Below are positions 55,901 through 64,000 of a DNA stretch of 64,000 nt, in pieces (the stretch's first letter is position 1; each line of letters begins with the position of its first letter). This DNA is from Arthrobacter woluwensis. Lineage in GTDB: Bacteria; Actinomycetota; Actinomycetes; Actinomycetales; Micrococcaceae. The position numbers were made by a program, and so were the translations under genes. The DNA lies in assembly GCF_900105345.1 (NCBI RefSeq), contig NZ_FNSN01000003.1, forward strand, positions 2,046,001 through 2,110,000. Direction: 5' to 3'. The notes below the pieces were generated by a model. That model was not told the DNA's origin and ran no database searches. It worked only from the letters and a program-made list of their open reading frames with translations.

Positions 55901-57566
55901 GCTCATGGCCCAGAAGGTGTACCCCTGGGTGGCTCGCACGCGGCACTCGACGCCCGGCGTCGGGCTCATCTCCCCGCCGCCGCACCATGACATCTATTCG
56001 ATCGAGGACCTCGCGCAGCTGATCTACGACGCCAAGCGGTCGAACCCGTCCGCCCGCGTCCACGTGAAGCTGGTCTCCGAGGTCGGCATCGGCACCGTGG
56101 CGTCCGGCGTGACCAAGGCGAAGGCCGACGTCGTGCTCATCTCGGGCCACGACGGCGGCACGGGCGCCTCGCCGCTCAACTCGCTCAAGCACGCGGGTGT
56201 GCCGTGGGAGCTCGGCCTGGCCGAGACCCAGCAGACCCTGATGCTCAACAACTTGCGCGAGCGCGTGGTCGTCCAGGTGGACGGCCAGCTCAAGACCGGG
56301 CGTGACGTGGTCATCGCGGCGCTCCTGGGCGCCGAGGAATACGGCTTCGCCACGGCGCCGCTCGTGGTGTCCGGCTGCATCATGATGCGCGTCTGCCACC
56401 TCGACACCTGCCCCGTGGGCGTCGCGACGCAGAACCCCGAGCTGCGGTCCCGGTTCACGGGCAAGCCGGAGTTCGTGGTGAACTTCTTCGAGTTCCTGGC
56501 GGAGGAGGTGCGCGAGATCCTCGCCGAGCTCGGTTTCCGGACCCTGGACGAGGCGATCGGGCACTCCGAATATCTGGACAAGGAAGCGGCGATCACCCAT
56601 TGGAAGGCCTCTGGCCTGGATCTCGACCCGATCCTCAACGGCCTGGACTTCGATGAGGACGCCCCGCTGCGCAACACCACCGGCCAGAACCACGAACTGG
56701 ACCAGCACTTCGACCAGCAGCTCATCCGTCTCTCGGCGGACGCCCTGGAACGCCGCGAGCCCGTCAAGATCACGCTCGGCGTGGTCAACACCGACCGCTC
56801 CGTGGGCACGATGCTGGGCCACGTGGTCACGAAGACGTTCGGGGTGGACACTCTCGCCCCGGACACGATCGACATCACCCTGACGGGCACGGCCGGTCAG
56901 TCGCTCGGCGCCTTCCTGCCGGCCGGCGTCACGCTGCGGCTCGACGGCGACTCGAACGACTACGTCGGCAAGGGCCTGTCCGGCGGCCGAATCATCGTCC
57001 GCCCGGACCGCCAGAACGTCTTCCCAGCGGAGCGGAACGTGATCGCGGGCAACGTGATCGGCTACGGCGCCACGAGCGGTGAGATCTACCTGCGCGGTCA
57101 GGTCGGCGAACGCTTCCTGGTCCGCAACTCCGGCGCCACCGCGGTGGTCGAGGGGATCGGTGATCACGGCTGCGAGTACATGACCGGTGGTCAGACGCTG
57201 ATCCTGGGCCGCACGGGCCGCAACTTCGGCGCCGGCATGTCCGGCGGCACGGCCTACGTGCTGGACCTGCGCCCCGAGAAGGTCAACAAGGAGGCGCTGG
57301 AGAACGGCGAGCTCAAGCTCCTGGAGCTCGACGCCGAGGACCGTGACATCGTGCACGGCCTGCTCAAGCGTCACGCGGAGGAGACCGGATCCCAGCTGGC
57401 CGCGCGCCTGCTGGAGAACTTTGACGACACGGCCGCACGGGTGACCAAGGTCCTGCCCCGCGACTACGCGGCCGTACTGCAGACTCGACTGGACGCCCTC
57501 GAAGAGGGTCTCGACCCGGATGGCGAAGAGGTCTGGTCCCGTATTTTGGAGGTAACCGGTGGCTGA
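52950..57566 (+). CDS. gltB: Glutamate synthase (NADPH) large subunit
   Basis: 1538-residue GOGAT alpha subunit. The N-terminal glutaminase nucleophile is C45 in [12 protein letters not shown], so a 44-residue propeptide must be removed. The central and FMN-binding domain (about 850-1230) contains [12 protein letters not shown] and the 3Fe-4S cysteines in [21 protein letters not shown]. The C-terminal GXGXG beta-helix domain ends with [23 protein letters not shown]. It makes two glutamates from glutamine and 2-oxoglutarate. AGGAGGAAGG lies 10 bases before the ATG. The gltD start overlaps its end by 8 bases. Confidence 0.98.
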   Translation: MTHTRHHAPEVEPAAPGQPENPFVRFAAQPAASGLYRPEEEKDACGLAIIATLRGEPGYDIVANALHALRSLEHRGAVGADEGTGDGAGLLTQIPDEFFRAVLDFELPAQGQYAVGTAFLPAIPAEADAARQGIEGLAGEEGLSVIGWREVPIRAELVGSMARACMPFFAQPFFAAIDGAELSRDELDRRVWRIRKRAQNRFGVYFPSLSSRTIVYKGMLTTAQLEPFYPDLSDTRFKSKLAIVHSRFSTNTFPSWPLAQPFRTIAHNGEINTVKGNRNWMRARQSQLASPLLGSSPEDLYPICTPGASDSASFDEVAELLWLSGRPISHAIMMMIPEAWENHTAMDPARRAFYEYHSMLMEPWDGPAAVSFTDGNLVGATLDRNGLRPGRYWITEDGMIVFASEVGVLDIEPSKVVKKGRVSPGKMFLVDTGEGRIIADEEVKAEIAASNPWAEWVEQNLVKLDDLPEREHVVHTPASVNIRQRTFGYTTEELKILLGPMARTGAEPLGAMGSDTPVAVLSERPRVLFDYFVQSFAQVTNPPLDAIREELVTSMRCAVGPNGNMLDTGLIRQPQIALPYPVINNDQLSKIANMENADGDRVAMKVRGLYRPEGGEQALRTRIKEICEQISSAINRGVQYVVLSDRDSNAQWAPIPSLLLLSAVHHHLLRSANRTKTALLVEAGDVREVHHVAVLIGYGASAVNPYLAMESVEELIRTGELCGVTPETGVYNLIKGLGKGVLKIMSKMGISTVASYCGAQTFEALGLSQDLVDEFFSGTHSQLGGVGLDVIAQEVLTRHRFAYPEEGIELPHSPLNGGGEYQWRRDGEPHLFNPETVFRLQHSTRERRYDIFKEYTRGIDDQSGKLMTLRGLLKFKEGLRPSVPLEEVEPVSSIVKRFSTGAMSYGSISKEAHETLAIAMNRLGAKSNTGEGGEDVDRLLDPERRSAIKQIASGRFGVTSLYLSNADDIQIKMAQGAKPGEGGQLMAQKVYPWVARTRHSTPGVGLISPPPHHDIYSIEDLAQLIYDAKRSNPSARVHVKLVSEVGIGTVASGVTKAKADVVLISGHDGGTGASPLNSLKHAGVPWELGLAETQQTLMLNNLRERVVVQVDGQLKTGRDVVIAALLGAEEYGFATAPLVVSGCIMMRVCHLDTCPVGVATQNPELRSRFTGKPEFVVNFFEFLAEEVREILAELGFRTLDEAIGHSEYLDKEAAITHWKASGLDLDPILNGLDFDEDAPLRNTTGQNHELDQHFDQQLIRLSADALERREPVKITLGVVNTDRSVGTMLGHVVTKTFGVDTLAPDTIDITLTGTAGQSLGAFLPAGVTLRLDGDSNDYVGKGLSGGRIIVRPDRQNVFPAERNVIAGNVIGYGATSGEIYLRGQVGERFLVRNSGATAVVEGIGDHGCEYMTGGQTLILGRTGRNFGAGMSGGTAYVLDLRPEKVNKEALENGELKLLELDAEDRDIVHGLLKRHAEETGSQLAARLLENFDDTAARVTKVLPRDYAAVLQTRLDALEEGLDPDGEEVWSRILEVTGG

Positions 57567-59016
57567 TCCCCGTGGCTTTTTGAAGGTCCGCGAACGCGAG
57601 ACCCAGCCTCGCCGCCCCGTTCCGGTCCGCATCATGGACTGGAAGGAAGTGTATGAGGCACAGGAGAAGGGCGTCTTGAAGAGCCAGGCCGGCCGGTGCA
57701 TGGACTGCGGCGTGCCGTTCTGTCACCAGGGCTGTCCTCTGGGCAACCTCATCCCGGAGTGGAACGACCTCGTATGGCGGGACCGTGGTCAGGAGGCCAT
57801 CGAGCGCCTGCACGCCACCAACAACTTCCCGGAGTTCACGGGTCGTCTGTGCCCCGCCCCCTGCGAGTCGTCCTGCGTGCTGGGCATCAACCAGCCCGCC
57901 GTGACGATCAAGCAGGTGGAGGTCTCCATCATCGACCAGGCGTTCGAGGAGGGCTGGGTCACGCCTCTGCCGCCCACCCGTCTGACCGGCAAGACGGTGG
58001 CCGTGGTCGGGTCCGGCCCGGCCGGCCTCGCCGTCGCGCAGCAGCTCACCCGCGTGGGCCACACCGTGGCCGTGTACGAACGGGACGACAAGATCGGCGG
58101 CCTGCTGCGGTACGGCATCCCGGACTTCAAGATGGAGAAGGACCACCTGGACCGTCGTCTGGAGCAGATGAAGGCCGAGGGCACCCGCTTCCGTCCGGGC
58201 GTCAACGTGGGCGTCGACGTCACGTGGGAGCAGCTGCGCCGCCGCTACGACGCCGTCGTGGTCACCACCGGTGCCACGGTGCCCCGTGACCTTCCGATCC
58301 CCGGCCGTGAGCTGTCCGGCGTGCACTACGCCATGGACTACCTGGTGCCCTCCAACCGCGTGGTGGCGGGGGAGCAGCCCGAGAACCACATCGACGCCCG
58401 CGGCAAGCACGTGGTCATCCTCGGTGGCGGTGACACGGGCGCCGACTGCATCGGCACCGCCCACCGACAGCAGGCCGCCTCCGTGACGACGCTCGCGATC
58501 GGCAAGCAGCCGCCCGCCGAGCGCCCCGCGCACCAGCCGTGGCCGCTGTTCCCCACCCTGTTCGAGGTGGCCAGTGCCCATGAGGAAGGCGGTGAGCGCA
58601 CCTACCTGGCGTCCACCGTCGAGTTCGTGGGCGAGAACGGTCAGCTCACGGGGATCAAGGTCGCGGAGACCGAGTTCGTGGACGGCAAGCGCCTGCCGAA
58701 GGCGGGCACCGAACGGATCATCCCGGCCGACCTGGTCTTCCTCGCTCTCGGATTCACCGGCGCCGAGCCGGCCGGGATCACCGAGCAGATCAAGGCGGAG
58801 TTCGACGGCCGCGGCAATGTCAGCCGCGACGCCGAGTACATGACCAGCACGGAAGGCGTCTTCGTTGCCGGCGACGCCGGCCGTGGGCAGTCACTGATCG
58901 TGTGGGCCATCGCCGAAGGCCGTGCCTGCGCGGCTTCGGTGGACAGGTTCCTGACCGGGGGCACCATCCTCCCGGCCCCCGTGGCACCCACCGATCGAGC
59001 GATCTCGCTGCTTTAG
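57559..59016 (+). CDS. gltD: Glutamate synthase small subunit
   Basis: 485-residue FAD/NADPH subunit that feeds electrons to GltB. N-terminal 4Fe-4S cysteine clusters: [22 protein letters not shown] and [10 protein letters not shown]. The FAD fingerprint [17 protein letters not shown] lies near 150, the NADPH fingerprint [15 protein letters not shown] near 290, and the C-terminal [25 protein letters not shown] at 57559 follows GGAGG and overlaps gltB by 8 bases. Confidence 0.97.
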   Translation: MADPRGFLKVRERETQPRRPVPVRIMDWKEVYEAQEKGVLKSQAGRCMDCGVPFCHQGCPLGNLIPEWNDLVWRDRGQEAIERLHATNNFPEFTGRLCPAPCESSCVLGINQPAVTIKQVEVSIIDQAFEEGWVTPLPPTRLTGKTVAVVGSGPAGLAVAQQLTRVGHTVAVYERDDKIGGLLRYGIPDFKMEKDHLDRRLEQMKAEGTRFRPGVNVGVDVTWEQLRRRYDAVVVTTGATVPRDLPIPGRELSGVHYAMDYLVPSNRVVAGEQPENHIDARGKHVVILGGGDTGADCIGTAHRQQAASVTTLAIGKQPPAERPAHQPWPLFPTLFEVASAHEEGGERTYLASTVEFVGENGQLTGIKVAETEFVDGKRLPKAGTERIIPADLVFLALGFTGAEPAGITEQIKAEFDGRGNVSRDAEYMTSTEGVFVAGDAGRGQSLIVWAIAEGRACAASVDRFLTGGTILPAPVAPTDRAISLL

Positions 59017-59075
59017 GCCCAAAGGCCTGCACGAGATTTTCAGCAGAAGTCAACCTTCCGTAAAAAGCGATGAAC

Positions 59076-59090
59076 TAGGTTAGGTATATG
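59076..59090 (+). promoter_or_regulatory. Promoter -10 of pyk, leaderless type
   Basis: TAGGTT (59076-59081), 6 bases, then ATG at 59088. No ribosome binding site precedes this highly expressed gene. Confidence 0.6.
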
Positions 59091-60581
59091 AGACGCGCAA
59101 AGATTGTGGCCACTTTCGGCCCCGCCCTGGGCACTTATGAGAAGGCCCTCGAGGTCATCCAGGCGGGCATGAACGTGGCCCGCCTGAACATGAGCCACGG
59201 CGATCACTCCATGCACGATGTGAACTACGAGAACATCCGCAAGGCTTCGTCGATGCTCGGTGTCGCCGTGGGCATCATGGCGGACCTTCAGGGGCCCAAG
59301 ATCCGCCTGGGCAAGTTCGTCAACGATGAGAAGCACTTCCTGGAGGTGGGGGACCAGTTCACCATCACCACCGAGAACGTGCCGGGCACCAAGGAGATCT
59401 GCTCCACCACGCTCAAGAGCCTGACCGAGGACGTCCGTCCGGGTGACACGCTCCTGATCGACGACGGCAAGGTCGCCCTGCGCGCCGTGAGCGTCGACGA
59501 GATCAAGGTCGTCGCCGAGGTGACCGTTCCGGGCTACGTGTCCAACAACAAGGGCATCAACCTGCCCGGCGTCGCCGTGAACGTCCCCGCCCTGAGCGAG
59601 AAGGACGAGACCGACCTCCGCTGGGCGCTGCAGCGCGGCGTCGACATGATCGCGCTGTCCTTCGTGCGTGACGCCAAGGACATCACCCGCGTGCACGAGA
59701 TCATGGAGGAGGAAGGCCGGAAGATCCCGGTCATCGCCAAGATCGAGAAGCCGCAGGCCGTGGCGCAGCTGCACGAGATCGTGGACGCGTTCGACGCGAT
59801 CATGGTCGCCCGTGGTGACCTCGGCGTCGAGCTGCCTCTCGAAGAGGTGCCGGTCGTCCAGAAGAAGGCCATCGCCGAAGCCCGTCGCTGGGCCAAGCCG
59901 GTCATCGTCGCCACCCAGGTGCTCGAGTCCATGATCGAGAACCCCCGCCCCACCCGCGCCGAGGCCTCCGACTGTGCCAACGCCGTGCTCGATGGCGCCG
60001 ACGCCGTCATGCTCTCCGGTGAGACCAGCGTGGGCAAGTACGCGATCGAGACGGTCAAGACCATGGCCCGCATCATCGAGTACACCGAGGAGAAGGCGCT
60101 CGACCTGGTGCCGGCCCTCGGCTCCAAGCCGAAGACCCGTGGCGGTGCCATCACCCTGGCCGCCGTGGAGATCGCCGACCAGCTCGACGCCAAGTACATC
60201 TGCACCTTCACGCAGTCCGGTGACTCGGCCCGCCGTCTGTCCCGCCTGCGCCCGAAGAAGCCGATCTTCGCGTTCACCCCGGTGGACCAGGTCCGCAACT
60301 TCCTGGCACTGACCTGGGGCATCCAGCCGATCCAGGTCCCCATGGTGAACCACACGGACGCGATGACCGCCCAGGTGGACACCTTCCTGACGGATCTGGA
60401 ACTGGTCCAGGAAGACGACCTCGTCGTCATCGCCGCCGGTTCGCCTCCCGGACAGGCCGGCTCCACCAACTCCATCAAGGTCCACAAGGTGGGCGACCTG
60501 GCGGACACCGGCCGTGCCGGCCAGGAGGAGCGCCGGGAGCCCATCGGCCCGTGGCCCGCCAAGAAGAAGAAAAAGAAGTAG
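59088..60581 (+). CDS. pyk: Pyruvate kinase
   Basis: 497-residue enzyme that converts phosphoenolpyruvate and ADP to pyruvate and ATP. Landmarks are RRAKIVATFGPAL at the N terminus, VARLNMSHGDH, LQGPKIRLGKF, the signature IAKIEKPQAV with catalytic Lys, MVARGDLGVE, and NPRPTRAEASDCANAVLDG. The C-terminal domain is from about 355. The protein ends in an unusual Arg/Glu-rich tail and six lysines (GPWPAKKKKKK). The ATG lies at the predicted transcription start, and the first-residue position matches the family. Confidence 0.96.
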   Translation: MRRAKIVATFGPALGTYEKALEVIQAGMNVARLNMSHGDHSMHDVNYENIRKASSMLGVAVGIMADLQGPKIRLGKFVNDEKHFLEVGDQFTITTENVPGTKEICSTTLKSLTEDVRPGDTLLIDDGKVALRAVSVDEIKVVAEVTVPGYVSNNKGINLPGVAVNVPALSEKDETDLRWALQRGVDMIALSFVRDAKDITRVHEIMEEEGRKIPVIAKIEKPQAVAQLHEIVDAFDAIMVARGDLGVELPLEEVPVVQKKAIAEARRWAKPVIVATQVLESMIENPRPTRAEASDCANAVLDGADAVMLSGETSVGKYAIETVKTMARIIEYTEEKALDLVPALGSKPKTRGGAITLAAVEIADQLDAKYICTFTQSGDSARRLSRLRPKKPIFAFTPVDQVRNFLALTWGIQPIQVPMVNHTDAMTAQVDTFLTDLELVQEDDLVVIAAGSPPGQAGSTNSIKVHKVGDLADTGRAGQEERREPIGPWPAKKKKKK

Positions 60582-60596
60582 CTTTTCGCTGCGTTC

Positions 60597-60632
60597 CCCG
60601 AGGGGGCGGTCCGGAGGGGCCGCCCCCTCGGG
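60597..60632 (+). terminator. Terminator of pyk
   Basis: 13-bp stem CCCGAGGGGGCGG/CCGCCCCCTCGGG with a 10-base loop, 16 bases after the stop. Confidence 0.75.
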
Positions 60633-60685
60633 CGTACCCGGGGGAGTCGCGCGGATGCCGTACTGGCCACGGCCGTCCTCCGGCT

Positions 60686-60752
60686 GAGTCCGCTATCCGG
60701 GGCGTGAGTCAGCTACATGATCCAGCGGACTCACGCCCCGGATAGCGGACTC
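60686..60752. repeat. Dispersed palindromic element, copy B
   Basis: 29-base arms (60686-60714 and 60724-60752) with one mismatch around the 9-base loop ACATGATCC. The inner arm GGGGCGTGAGTCxGCT and the loop core ATGAT are shared with copy A at 26028-26072. The outer part GAGTCCGCTATCC is specific to this copy and itself repeats the GAGTCCGCT motif. Confidence 0.8.
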
Positions 60753-60784
60753 GGCGGCCATGGTGCCACGGCGGTGGTGAGAGA

Positions 60785-60829
60785 ACGACGACGGCGGCGC
60801 ACCCCGAGTGGGTGCGCCGCCGTCGTCGT
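60785..60829. terminator. Terminator of the PdtaR-like gene
   Basis: Perfect 20-bp stem (60785-60804 with 60810-60829), loop CGAGT, base ACGACGACG/CGTCGTCGT. Third hairpin of this design in the window. Confidence 0.85.
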
Positions 60830-60848
60830 CGGTCGGCTGAGCGGGAGC

Positions 60849-61463
60849 TCAGTTCACCTGGTTGATGATGGTCTCCGCGACCTCGCGCATGCTGAGGCGG
60901 CGGTCCATGGAGGTCTTCTGAATCCAGCGGAAGGCCTCGGGCTCGGAGAGGCCCATCTTGGTGGTGAGGAGGCTCTTGGCGCGCTCCACGAGCTTGCGCG
61001 TGGCGAACTGCTCCTTGAGGTCTCCCACCTCCTTTTCGAGGGCCTTGATCTCCTCGTGGCGGGAGAGGGCGATCTCGATGGCCGGGATGAGGTCAGCCGG
61101 GGTGAAGGGCTTGACCACGTAGGCCATGGCGCCGGCCTCGCGGGCACGCTCGACGAGTTCCTTCTGGCTGAAAGCGGTCAGGAGCACCACGGGGGCGATC
61201 CGGGCCTTCGCGATCTGCTCGGCGGCGCTGATGCCGTCCATGACAGGCATCTTGACGTCCATGATCACCAGATCCGGCTTGTGCTCTTCGGCGAGCTCGA
61301 CGGCGCGCTGGCCGTTGTCGGCTTCGGCGACGACGTCGTAGCCTTCACCGCGGAGGATCTCGATGATGTCGAGGCGGATGAGGGTCTCATCCTCGGCGAC
61401 CACGATGCGCTTGGCGGGGCCGGTGGTGGTTTCAGTGGTGTCCTGGGCAGGGGATTCGCTCAC
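60849..61463 (-). CDS. ANTAR-domain response regulator (PdtaR type)
   Basis: 204-residue regulator. Receiver domain at about 19-130 with the phosphoacceptor Asp in LVIMDVKMPVMDG, acidic pocket VVAEDETLIR and Lys in YVVKPF. C-terminal ANTAR RNA-binding domain at about 145-200 (LVERAKSLLTTKMGLSEPEAFRWIQKTSMDRRLSMREVAETII). In mycobacteria PdtaR is phosphorylated by PdtaS and binds RNA hairpins to prevent termination or block translation. No kinase gene is adjacent. GTG at 61463 follows AAAGGAG by 5 bases. Confidence 0.94.
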   Translation of the reverse strand: MSESPAQDTTETTTGPAKRIVVAEDETLIRLDIIEILRGEGYDVVAEADNGQRAVELAEEHKPDLVIMDVKMPVMDGISAAEQIAKARIAPVVLLTAFSQKELVERAREAGAMAYVVKPFTPADLIPAIEIALSRHEEIKALEKEVGDLKEQFATRKLVERAKSLLTTKMGLSEPEAFRWIQKTSMDRRLSMREVAETIINQVN

Positions 61464-61620
61464 AGGGTCTCCTTTAACGAGGGGAACGGGGACAACAGTG
61501 TCAGGTCTATGGCGCCGTTGCCAGTGGCCCTGATGGGCAATTTGACGCTCTTAGCCTATCGCCATGTAGAGTTATCACGCGTATGCGGCCCGCGTGATGT
61601 CGCGGACCGTTTCGGTGCCT

Positions 61621-61702
61621 GCCCGAGTGGCGGAATTGGCAGACGCGCCGCACTCAAAATGCGGTATCGAAAGGTGTGTGGGTTCGAGTCCCACCTCGGG
61701 CA
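61621..61702 (+). tRNA. tRNA-Leu (CAA)
   Basis: 82 bases with long variable arm. Acceptor GCCCGAG/CTCGGGC, anticodon loop CTCAAAA (CAA, reading TTG), T-arm GGTTCGAGTCC. A TAGAGT -10 element lies at 61567-61572. The leader contains ATCACGCG/CGCGTGAT inverted repeats at 61574 and 61591. Confidence 0.95.
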
Positions 61703-61760
61703 CCGACAGACCAACTCGGCAATCGTGGAGCATCCCCACGAGCCGACGGCGTCGACGACA

Positions 61761-61798
61761 CGGAAAGGGCCCCGTCCAGCTGGACGGGGCCCTTTCCG
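61761..61798. terminator. Terminator after tRNA-Leu
   Basis: 38-base perfect palindrome, 19-bp arms meeting at CAGCTG, followed by TTCACC. Confidence 0.85.
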
Positions 61799-61889
61799 TT
61801 CACCGGGCGCTCGCCCATGGGGGCCTCACCCATGCGAGCCTCGGTCGCGCGAACCTCGGGGGTCGGAGTCCGGCGACAGCCACCCGGGG

Positions 61890-62315
61890 TCAGCACCGCC
61901 CGATGATCGAGGTGACGTTCGGGCCCGTGTAGACGTAGCGATCGGTGACCCAACGGGAGCCTCCGGCCGTGTAGACCTTCAGCCAGATGTTGTCGCCGTC
62001 GACGGATTCCCCGTAGGTCCAGCAATCGAACTCGTAGACCTGACCTGCGCGGAGGGTGTAGCCGGCATAGGAGTATCCGCTGCCCGGGCCCGTCCTGACG
62101 TTCAAGGTGGTGTCGGTGTAGACCTGCGCGCACTTCGACGCGCGATCGCTGTAGGAGACTGCTCCGCCATAGCCGTTGTGGGGGAACGAGGAGCACAGCT
62201 TGATCGTGCTGGAGAGCTTGGGGACCGCCGCCTGAGCAGGTGCCGCCGCCGCGGCGGCTGAGAGCGCTGCGCCCAGCGTGATCGCTGCGGCCGACTTCTT
62301 CCAAAGGGCTTTCAT
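61890..62315 (-). CDS. Secreted bacterial SH3-domain protein
   Basis: 141-residue exported protein. The signal peptide (residues 1-30) has KALWKK, an Ala-rich core and an AQA cleavage site. The mature part has an SH3b domain at about 68-130 with the family motif TLNVRTGPGSGYSYAGYTLRAGQ and DNIWLKVYTAGG. Four cysteines (in KLCSSF, SKCAQV, FDCWTY and the C-terminal GRC) may form disulfides. SH3b domains commonly bind cell-wall peptides; there is no catalytic domain. AAGGAG lies 10 bases before the ATG. It follows the other secreted gene by 86 bases. Confidence 0.85.
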   Translation of the reverse strand: MKALWKKSAAAITLGAALSAAAAAAPAQAAVPKLSSTIKLCSSFPHNGYGGAVSYSDRASKCAQVYTDTTLNVRTGPGSGYSYAGYTLRAGQVYEFDCWTYGESVDGDNIWLKVYTAGGSRWVTDRYVYTGPNVTSIIGRC

Positions 62316-62401
62316 CAGGGAATCTCCTTGATCGGTGAGGGTTGTGCGAATGATGAGAAGGTGGTGCAGGGTGGTGCCGAGCAGCCTGGGCGTGGTCCGG
62401 T

Positions 62402-63127
62402 CTATTGGACCTTGCCGATCCGGGTGGCGAAGTCGGCCCAGGTCGCGTCGGCCTGGCTCTCCATGAACTCCCGCATCCAGTTCTCGACGGATGCCCAGTT
62501 GAGCGCCGGACCGGTGGCATGCACGTTGAGGAACGTCCGGGAGGCGCCGGACCGGATGCGGAAGTTCATCACGGCGCCCTTCATGACTCCTTCGGTGCCG
62601 ATGAAGGAGACACCGTTCGTGCGGACCTGGATGACTTTGAAGTGTCCGGGGGCGGGCGCATCCGAATGCAAGGCCACGGGATCGGACATCATCGATTTGG
62701 GCGAACCGAGGTGAAAGGTCGATCCGCACGTCAGATTGTTCATGGCCTTATTGAGGTTGTTGTTCACGCGCAGCTGATACGTCGTCCCATTGGTGTTCGT
62801 CACAGTCTGGTACGTGACGTGGGTATAGTTGTGCAGGGGAAAGACCGCCCCGAGCTGGGTTTTCGTCCTGGCCCAGATGCTGTCTCCGACCTTCAGCCCG
62901 TAGGGGTCATTCTGAAGAAGACGGCTCCATCCGGCACTGGAGATCGGAATGTTCTTCTCCATGTTGTACCCATAACCTGTGCCACCGTTCTGGTAGGCGC
63001 CGCACAGGGTCGTTCCCTCGTACTTGTCGGCGTCCGGTGTGGTCCCGGCGTGAGCCGACGAGATCGGTCCGAGCGCCAGCAGACCTATGGAGACCGCAAT
63101 GGCCACGAGAGATTTCTTCTTGAGCAT
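62402..63127 (-). CDS. Secreted protein of unknown function
   Basis: 241-residue protein with a signal peptide (1-27, MLKKKSLVAIAVSIGLLALG, cleavage after AHA). The mature part has two cysteines, C42 and C134, that could form a disulfide. It is rich in Asn, Thr and Tyr (for example VTNTNGTTYQLRVNNNLNKAMNN), unlike its neighbours. I do not recognise a family; the second half (SFIGTEGVMKGAVMNFRIRSGASRTFLNVHATGPALNWASVENWMREFM) might be a small alpha/beta domain. The base composition is visibly less GC-rich than the core genes, suggesting acquired DNA. GGGGGA lies 3 bases before the ATG. Confidence 0.75.
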   Translation of the reverse strand: MLKKKSLVAIAVSIGLLALGPISSAHAGTTPDADKYEGTTLCGAYQNGGTGYGYNMEKNIPISSAGWSRLLQNDPYGLKVGDSIWARTKTQLGAVFPLHNYTHVTYQTVTNTNGTTYQLRVNNNLNKAMNNLTCGSTFHLGSPKSMMSDPVALHSDAPAPGHFKVIQVRTNGVSFIGTEGVMKGAVMNFRIRSGASRTFLNVHATGPALNWASVENWMREFMESQADATWADFATRIGKVQ

Positions 63128-63581
63128 TCTTCCCCCTGGATGTCATGCTGCGACTGGTCGCAGTCGAATCGGTGTCACCAAGTGCAGCGCTGTTTGGGCT
63201 GGTCATGGGCGGTCAAACCGCTGTAGACGACGCGACCAGACTATCTGGGCGAGCCGCTCGCCGATAGGGTTAATCCAGATTTTGTTTTAACTCGGCCGAG
63301 CGAAACGGAAGTGCACGCTCGAGTGTGAGGCCCGTCTCGGCGCCAGGACGGTGGCCGTGAAGCCGGACGGTGCTCGACGACCTGTCGCGCCGTCTAGCAC
63401 CGTCCGATAGCGCTGCGCTCGGCGGATCAACGCCGCCGTCAAGAGAAAATGAAATTTCAGTCTCACTCTTGACCAGCAAGTTACTGGCAAGTAGGTTTCA
63501 AGCTATCAGCGCGCCTTACCTCCAGGTTCACGGCTTCGTGGGCCTGCCATTCACGGAACAAAGACGTCCCGAAAGGCCACC
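63128..63581. other. AT-richer intergenic region between divergent secreted genes
   Basis: 454 bases without a credible gene. It contains CTGCGAC-TG-GTCGCAG (63148-63163) close to the secreted-protein start, a bulged hairpin CTATC..GGCGAG/CTCGCC..GATAG (63241-63267), an 11-bp inverted repeat CGGACGGTGCT/AGCACCGTCCG (63364-63374, 63396-63406) and the lipase promoter (63469-63497). Confidence 0.6.
63469..63497 (+). promoter_or_regulatory. Promoter of the secretory lipase gene with operator-like spacer
   Basis: -35 TTGACC (63469-63474), 17-base spacer, -10 TAGGTT (63492-63497). The spacer carries AAGTTACTGGCAAGTA (63478-63493), matching the fadAB operator AAGTTACTGGCGAGTA at 15 of 16 positions. 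Confidence 0.65.
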
Positions 63582-64000
63582 ATGACATCGTTGACTCGCC
63601 GCGTCGCCACTGCGGCCATGGTTTCACTGCTCACTGTCCTCTCGCTGTTGCCCGGGGCCCCGGCCCAGGCGGCTCCTCTCACCGATCCGGGTGACGCGAC
63701 CCGGCCGGCGTTCTATCAGGCGCCGGCACAGCTCCCGGCCCAGAACGGCGCCGTCATCAAGGCCGAACCGGCGCCCTTCCACCTGGATCCTCTCAATCTG
63801 CGTGGCACGCTCATCACGTCCCAGCGGATCATGTACAAGACGACGAACCGGACCGGGACCCCGGTGGGTGTCACCGGCACGGTGATCACCCCCAAGACCG
63901 CGTGGTCCGGTCCCGGAAAGCGACCGCTGATCTCGTTCGCGGTCGGCACGCAGGGTCTTGCCGACCAGTGTGCGCCCTCCCGTCTGCTGGCTTTCGCCGC
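63582..64000 (+). CDS. Secretory lipase (LIP family), N-terminal part
   Basis: First 139 codons; the gene continues past the window. The signal peptide (1-30) ends in APAQA. The mature start QAPAQLPAQNGAVIKAEPAPF, the YKTTNRTGTPVGVTGTVITPK strand pair and RPLISFAVGTQGLADQCAPS are typical of the actinobacterial/fungal secretory lipase family (PF03583), alpha/beta hydrolases that release fatty acids from triglycerides or esters. The catalytic residues lie beyond the window. GAAAGG is 5 bases before the ATG. The promoter shares its operator motif with fadAB. Confidence 0.85.
   Translation, partial: MTSLTRRVATAAMVSLLTVLSLLPGAPAQAAPLTDPGDATRPAFYQAPAQLPAQNGAVIKAEPAPFHLDPLNLRGTLITSQRIMYKTTNRTGTPVGVTGTVITPKTAWSGPGKRPLISFAVGTQGLADQCAPSRLLAFA

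Noticed and set aside
53046-57701. Minus-strand frame of about 1550 codons opposite gltB
   Set aside because: Shadow of the gltB reading frame through GC-rich third positions; no motif, and the plus-strand GltB is complete.
63270-63490. Short minus-strand frames of about 67-69 codons upstream of the lipase
   Set aside because: No ribosome binding site and no family resemblance; the segment holds inverted repeats and the lipase promoter.

Overview
The window is high-GC chromosomal DNA from an actinobacterium, most likely an Arthrobacter-type member of the Micrococcaceae. This is inferred from SepH, DUF4193, DUF3093, DUF3710, DUF3159, DUF3000 and DUF6421 family genes, frequent GTG and TTG starts, TANNNT promoter elements, a PdtaR-type ANTAR regulator, an FMN riboswitch in front of a RibM/PnuC transporter, and gene orders that I know from mycobacteria and other actinobacteria. 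Almost all of it is core metabolism and housekeeping. No phage, insertion sequence, CRISPR array or defence island is visible.

Layout. 1-4.1 kb: start of sepH (cut by the window edge), DUF4193, DUF3093, dut, then a run of DUF3710, OB-fold and DUF3159 genes. 4.1-9.5 kb: a potassium module made of two TrkA-type RCK proteins divergent from a KimA-like APC transporter, then an RNA (uracil-5) methyltransferase and a VOC protein. 9.5-16.7 kb: aconitase behind a candidate iron box, dxs coupled to DUF402 and an unknown gene, and an aldo/keto reductase. 17-20.4 kb: a fadB-fadA beta-oxidation pair behind a palindromic operator. 20.5-31.7 kb: RNase D-like, DUF3000, a threonine aldolase/SDR/DUF6421 cluster, msrB, an unknown gene divergent from a membrane-anchored hydrolase, YbaK, a sulfurtransferase-SufE pair and ZapE. 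31.8-33 kb: a small MT0933-type protein and seven tRNA genes, including an exact tandem duplication of a Gly-Val unit. 33-37.8 kb: PD-(D/E)XK protein, def, fmt, rsmB, rpe. 38-42.4 kb: FMN riboswitch and the full riboflavin operon ribM-D-E-B-A-H. 42.5-51.6 kb: hisE, hisG, hisF, an inverted TIGR03085 gene, then hisI-trpE-(two membrane proteins)-trpC-trpB-trpA, followed by lgt. 52.9-60.6 kb: gltB-gltD and pyk. 60.8-64 kb: PdtaR-like regulator, tRNA-Leu and an accessory stretch with two small secreted proteins and the start of a secretory lipase gene that runs off the window.

The most interesting signals are regulatory or repeat structures. (i) The same palindrome-in-promoter arrangement lies before fadAB and before the secreted lipase, which suggests a fatty-acid regulon. 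(ii) A dispersed palindromic element with conserved arms and loop occurs twice at gene 3' ends. (iii) Several strong hairpins at convergent gene ends are closed by ACG/CGT trinucleotide repeats instead of a U tract. (iv) At least eight promoters place the start codon at the expected +1 (leaderless mRNAs). (v) A 12-codon mini-ORF links ribA to ribH through overlapping stop and start codons.
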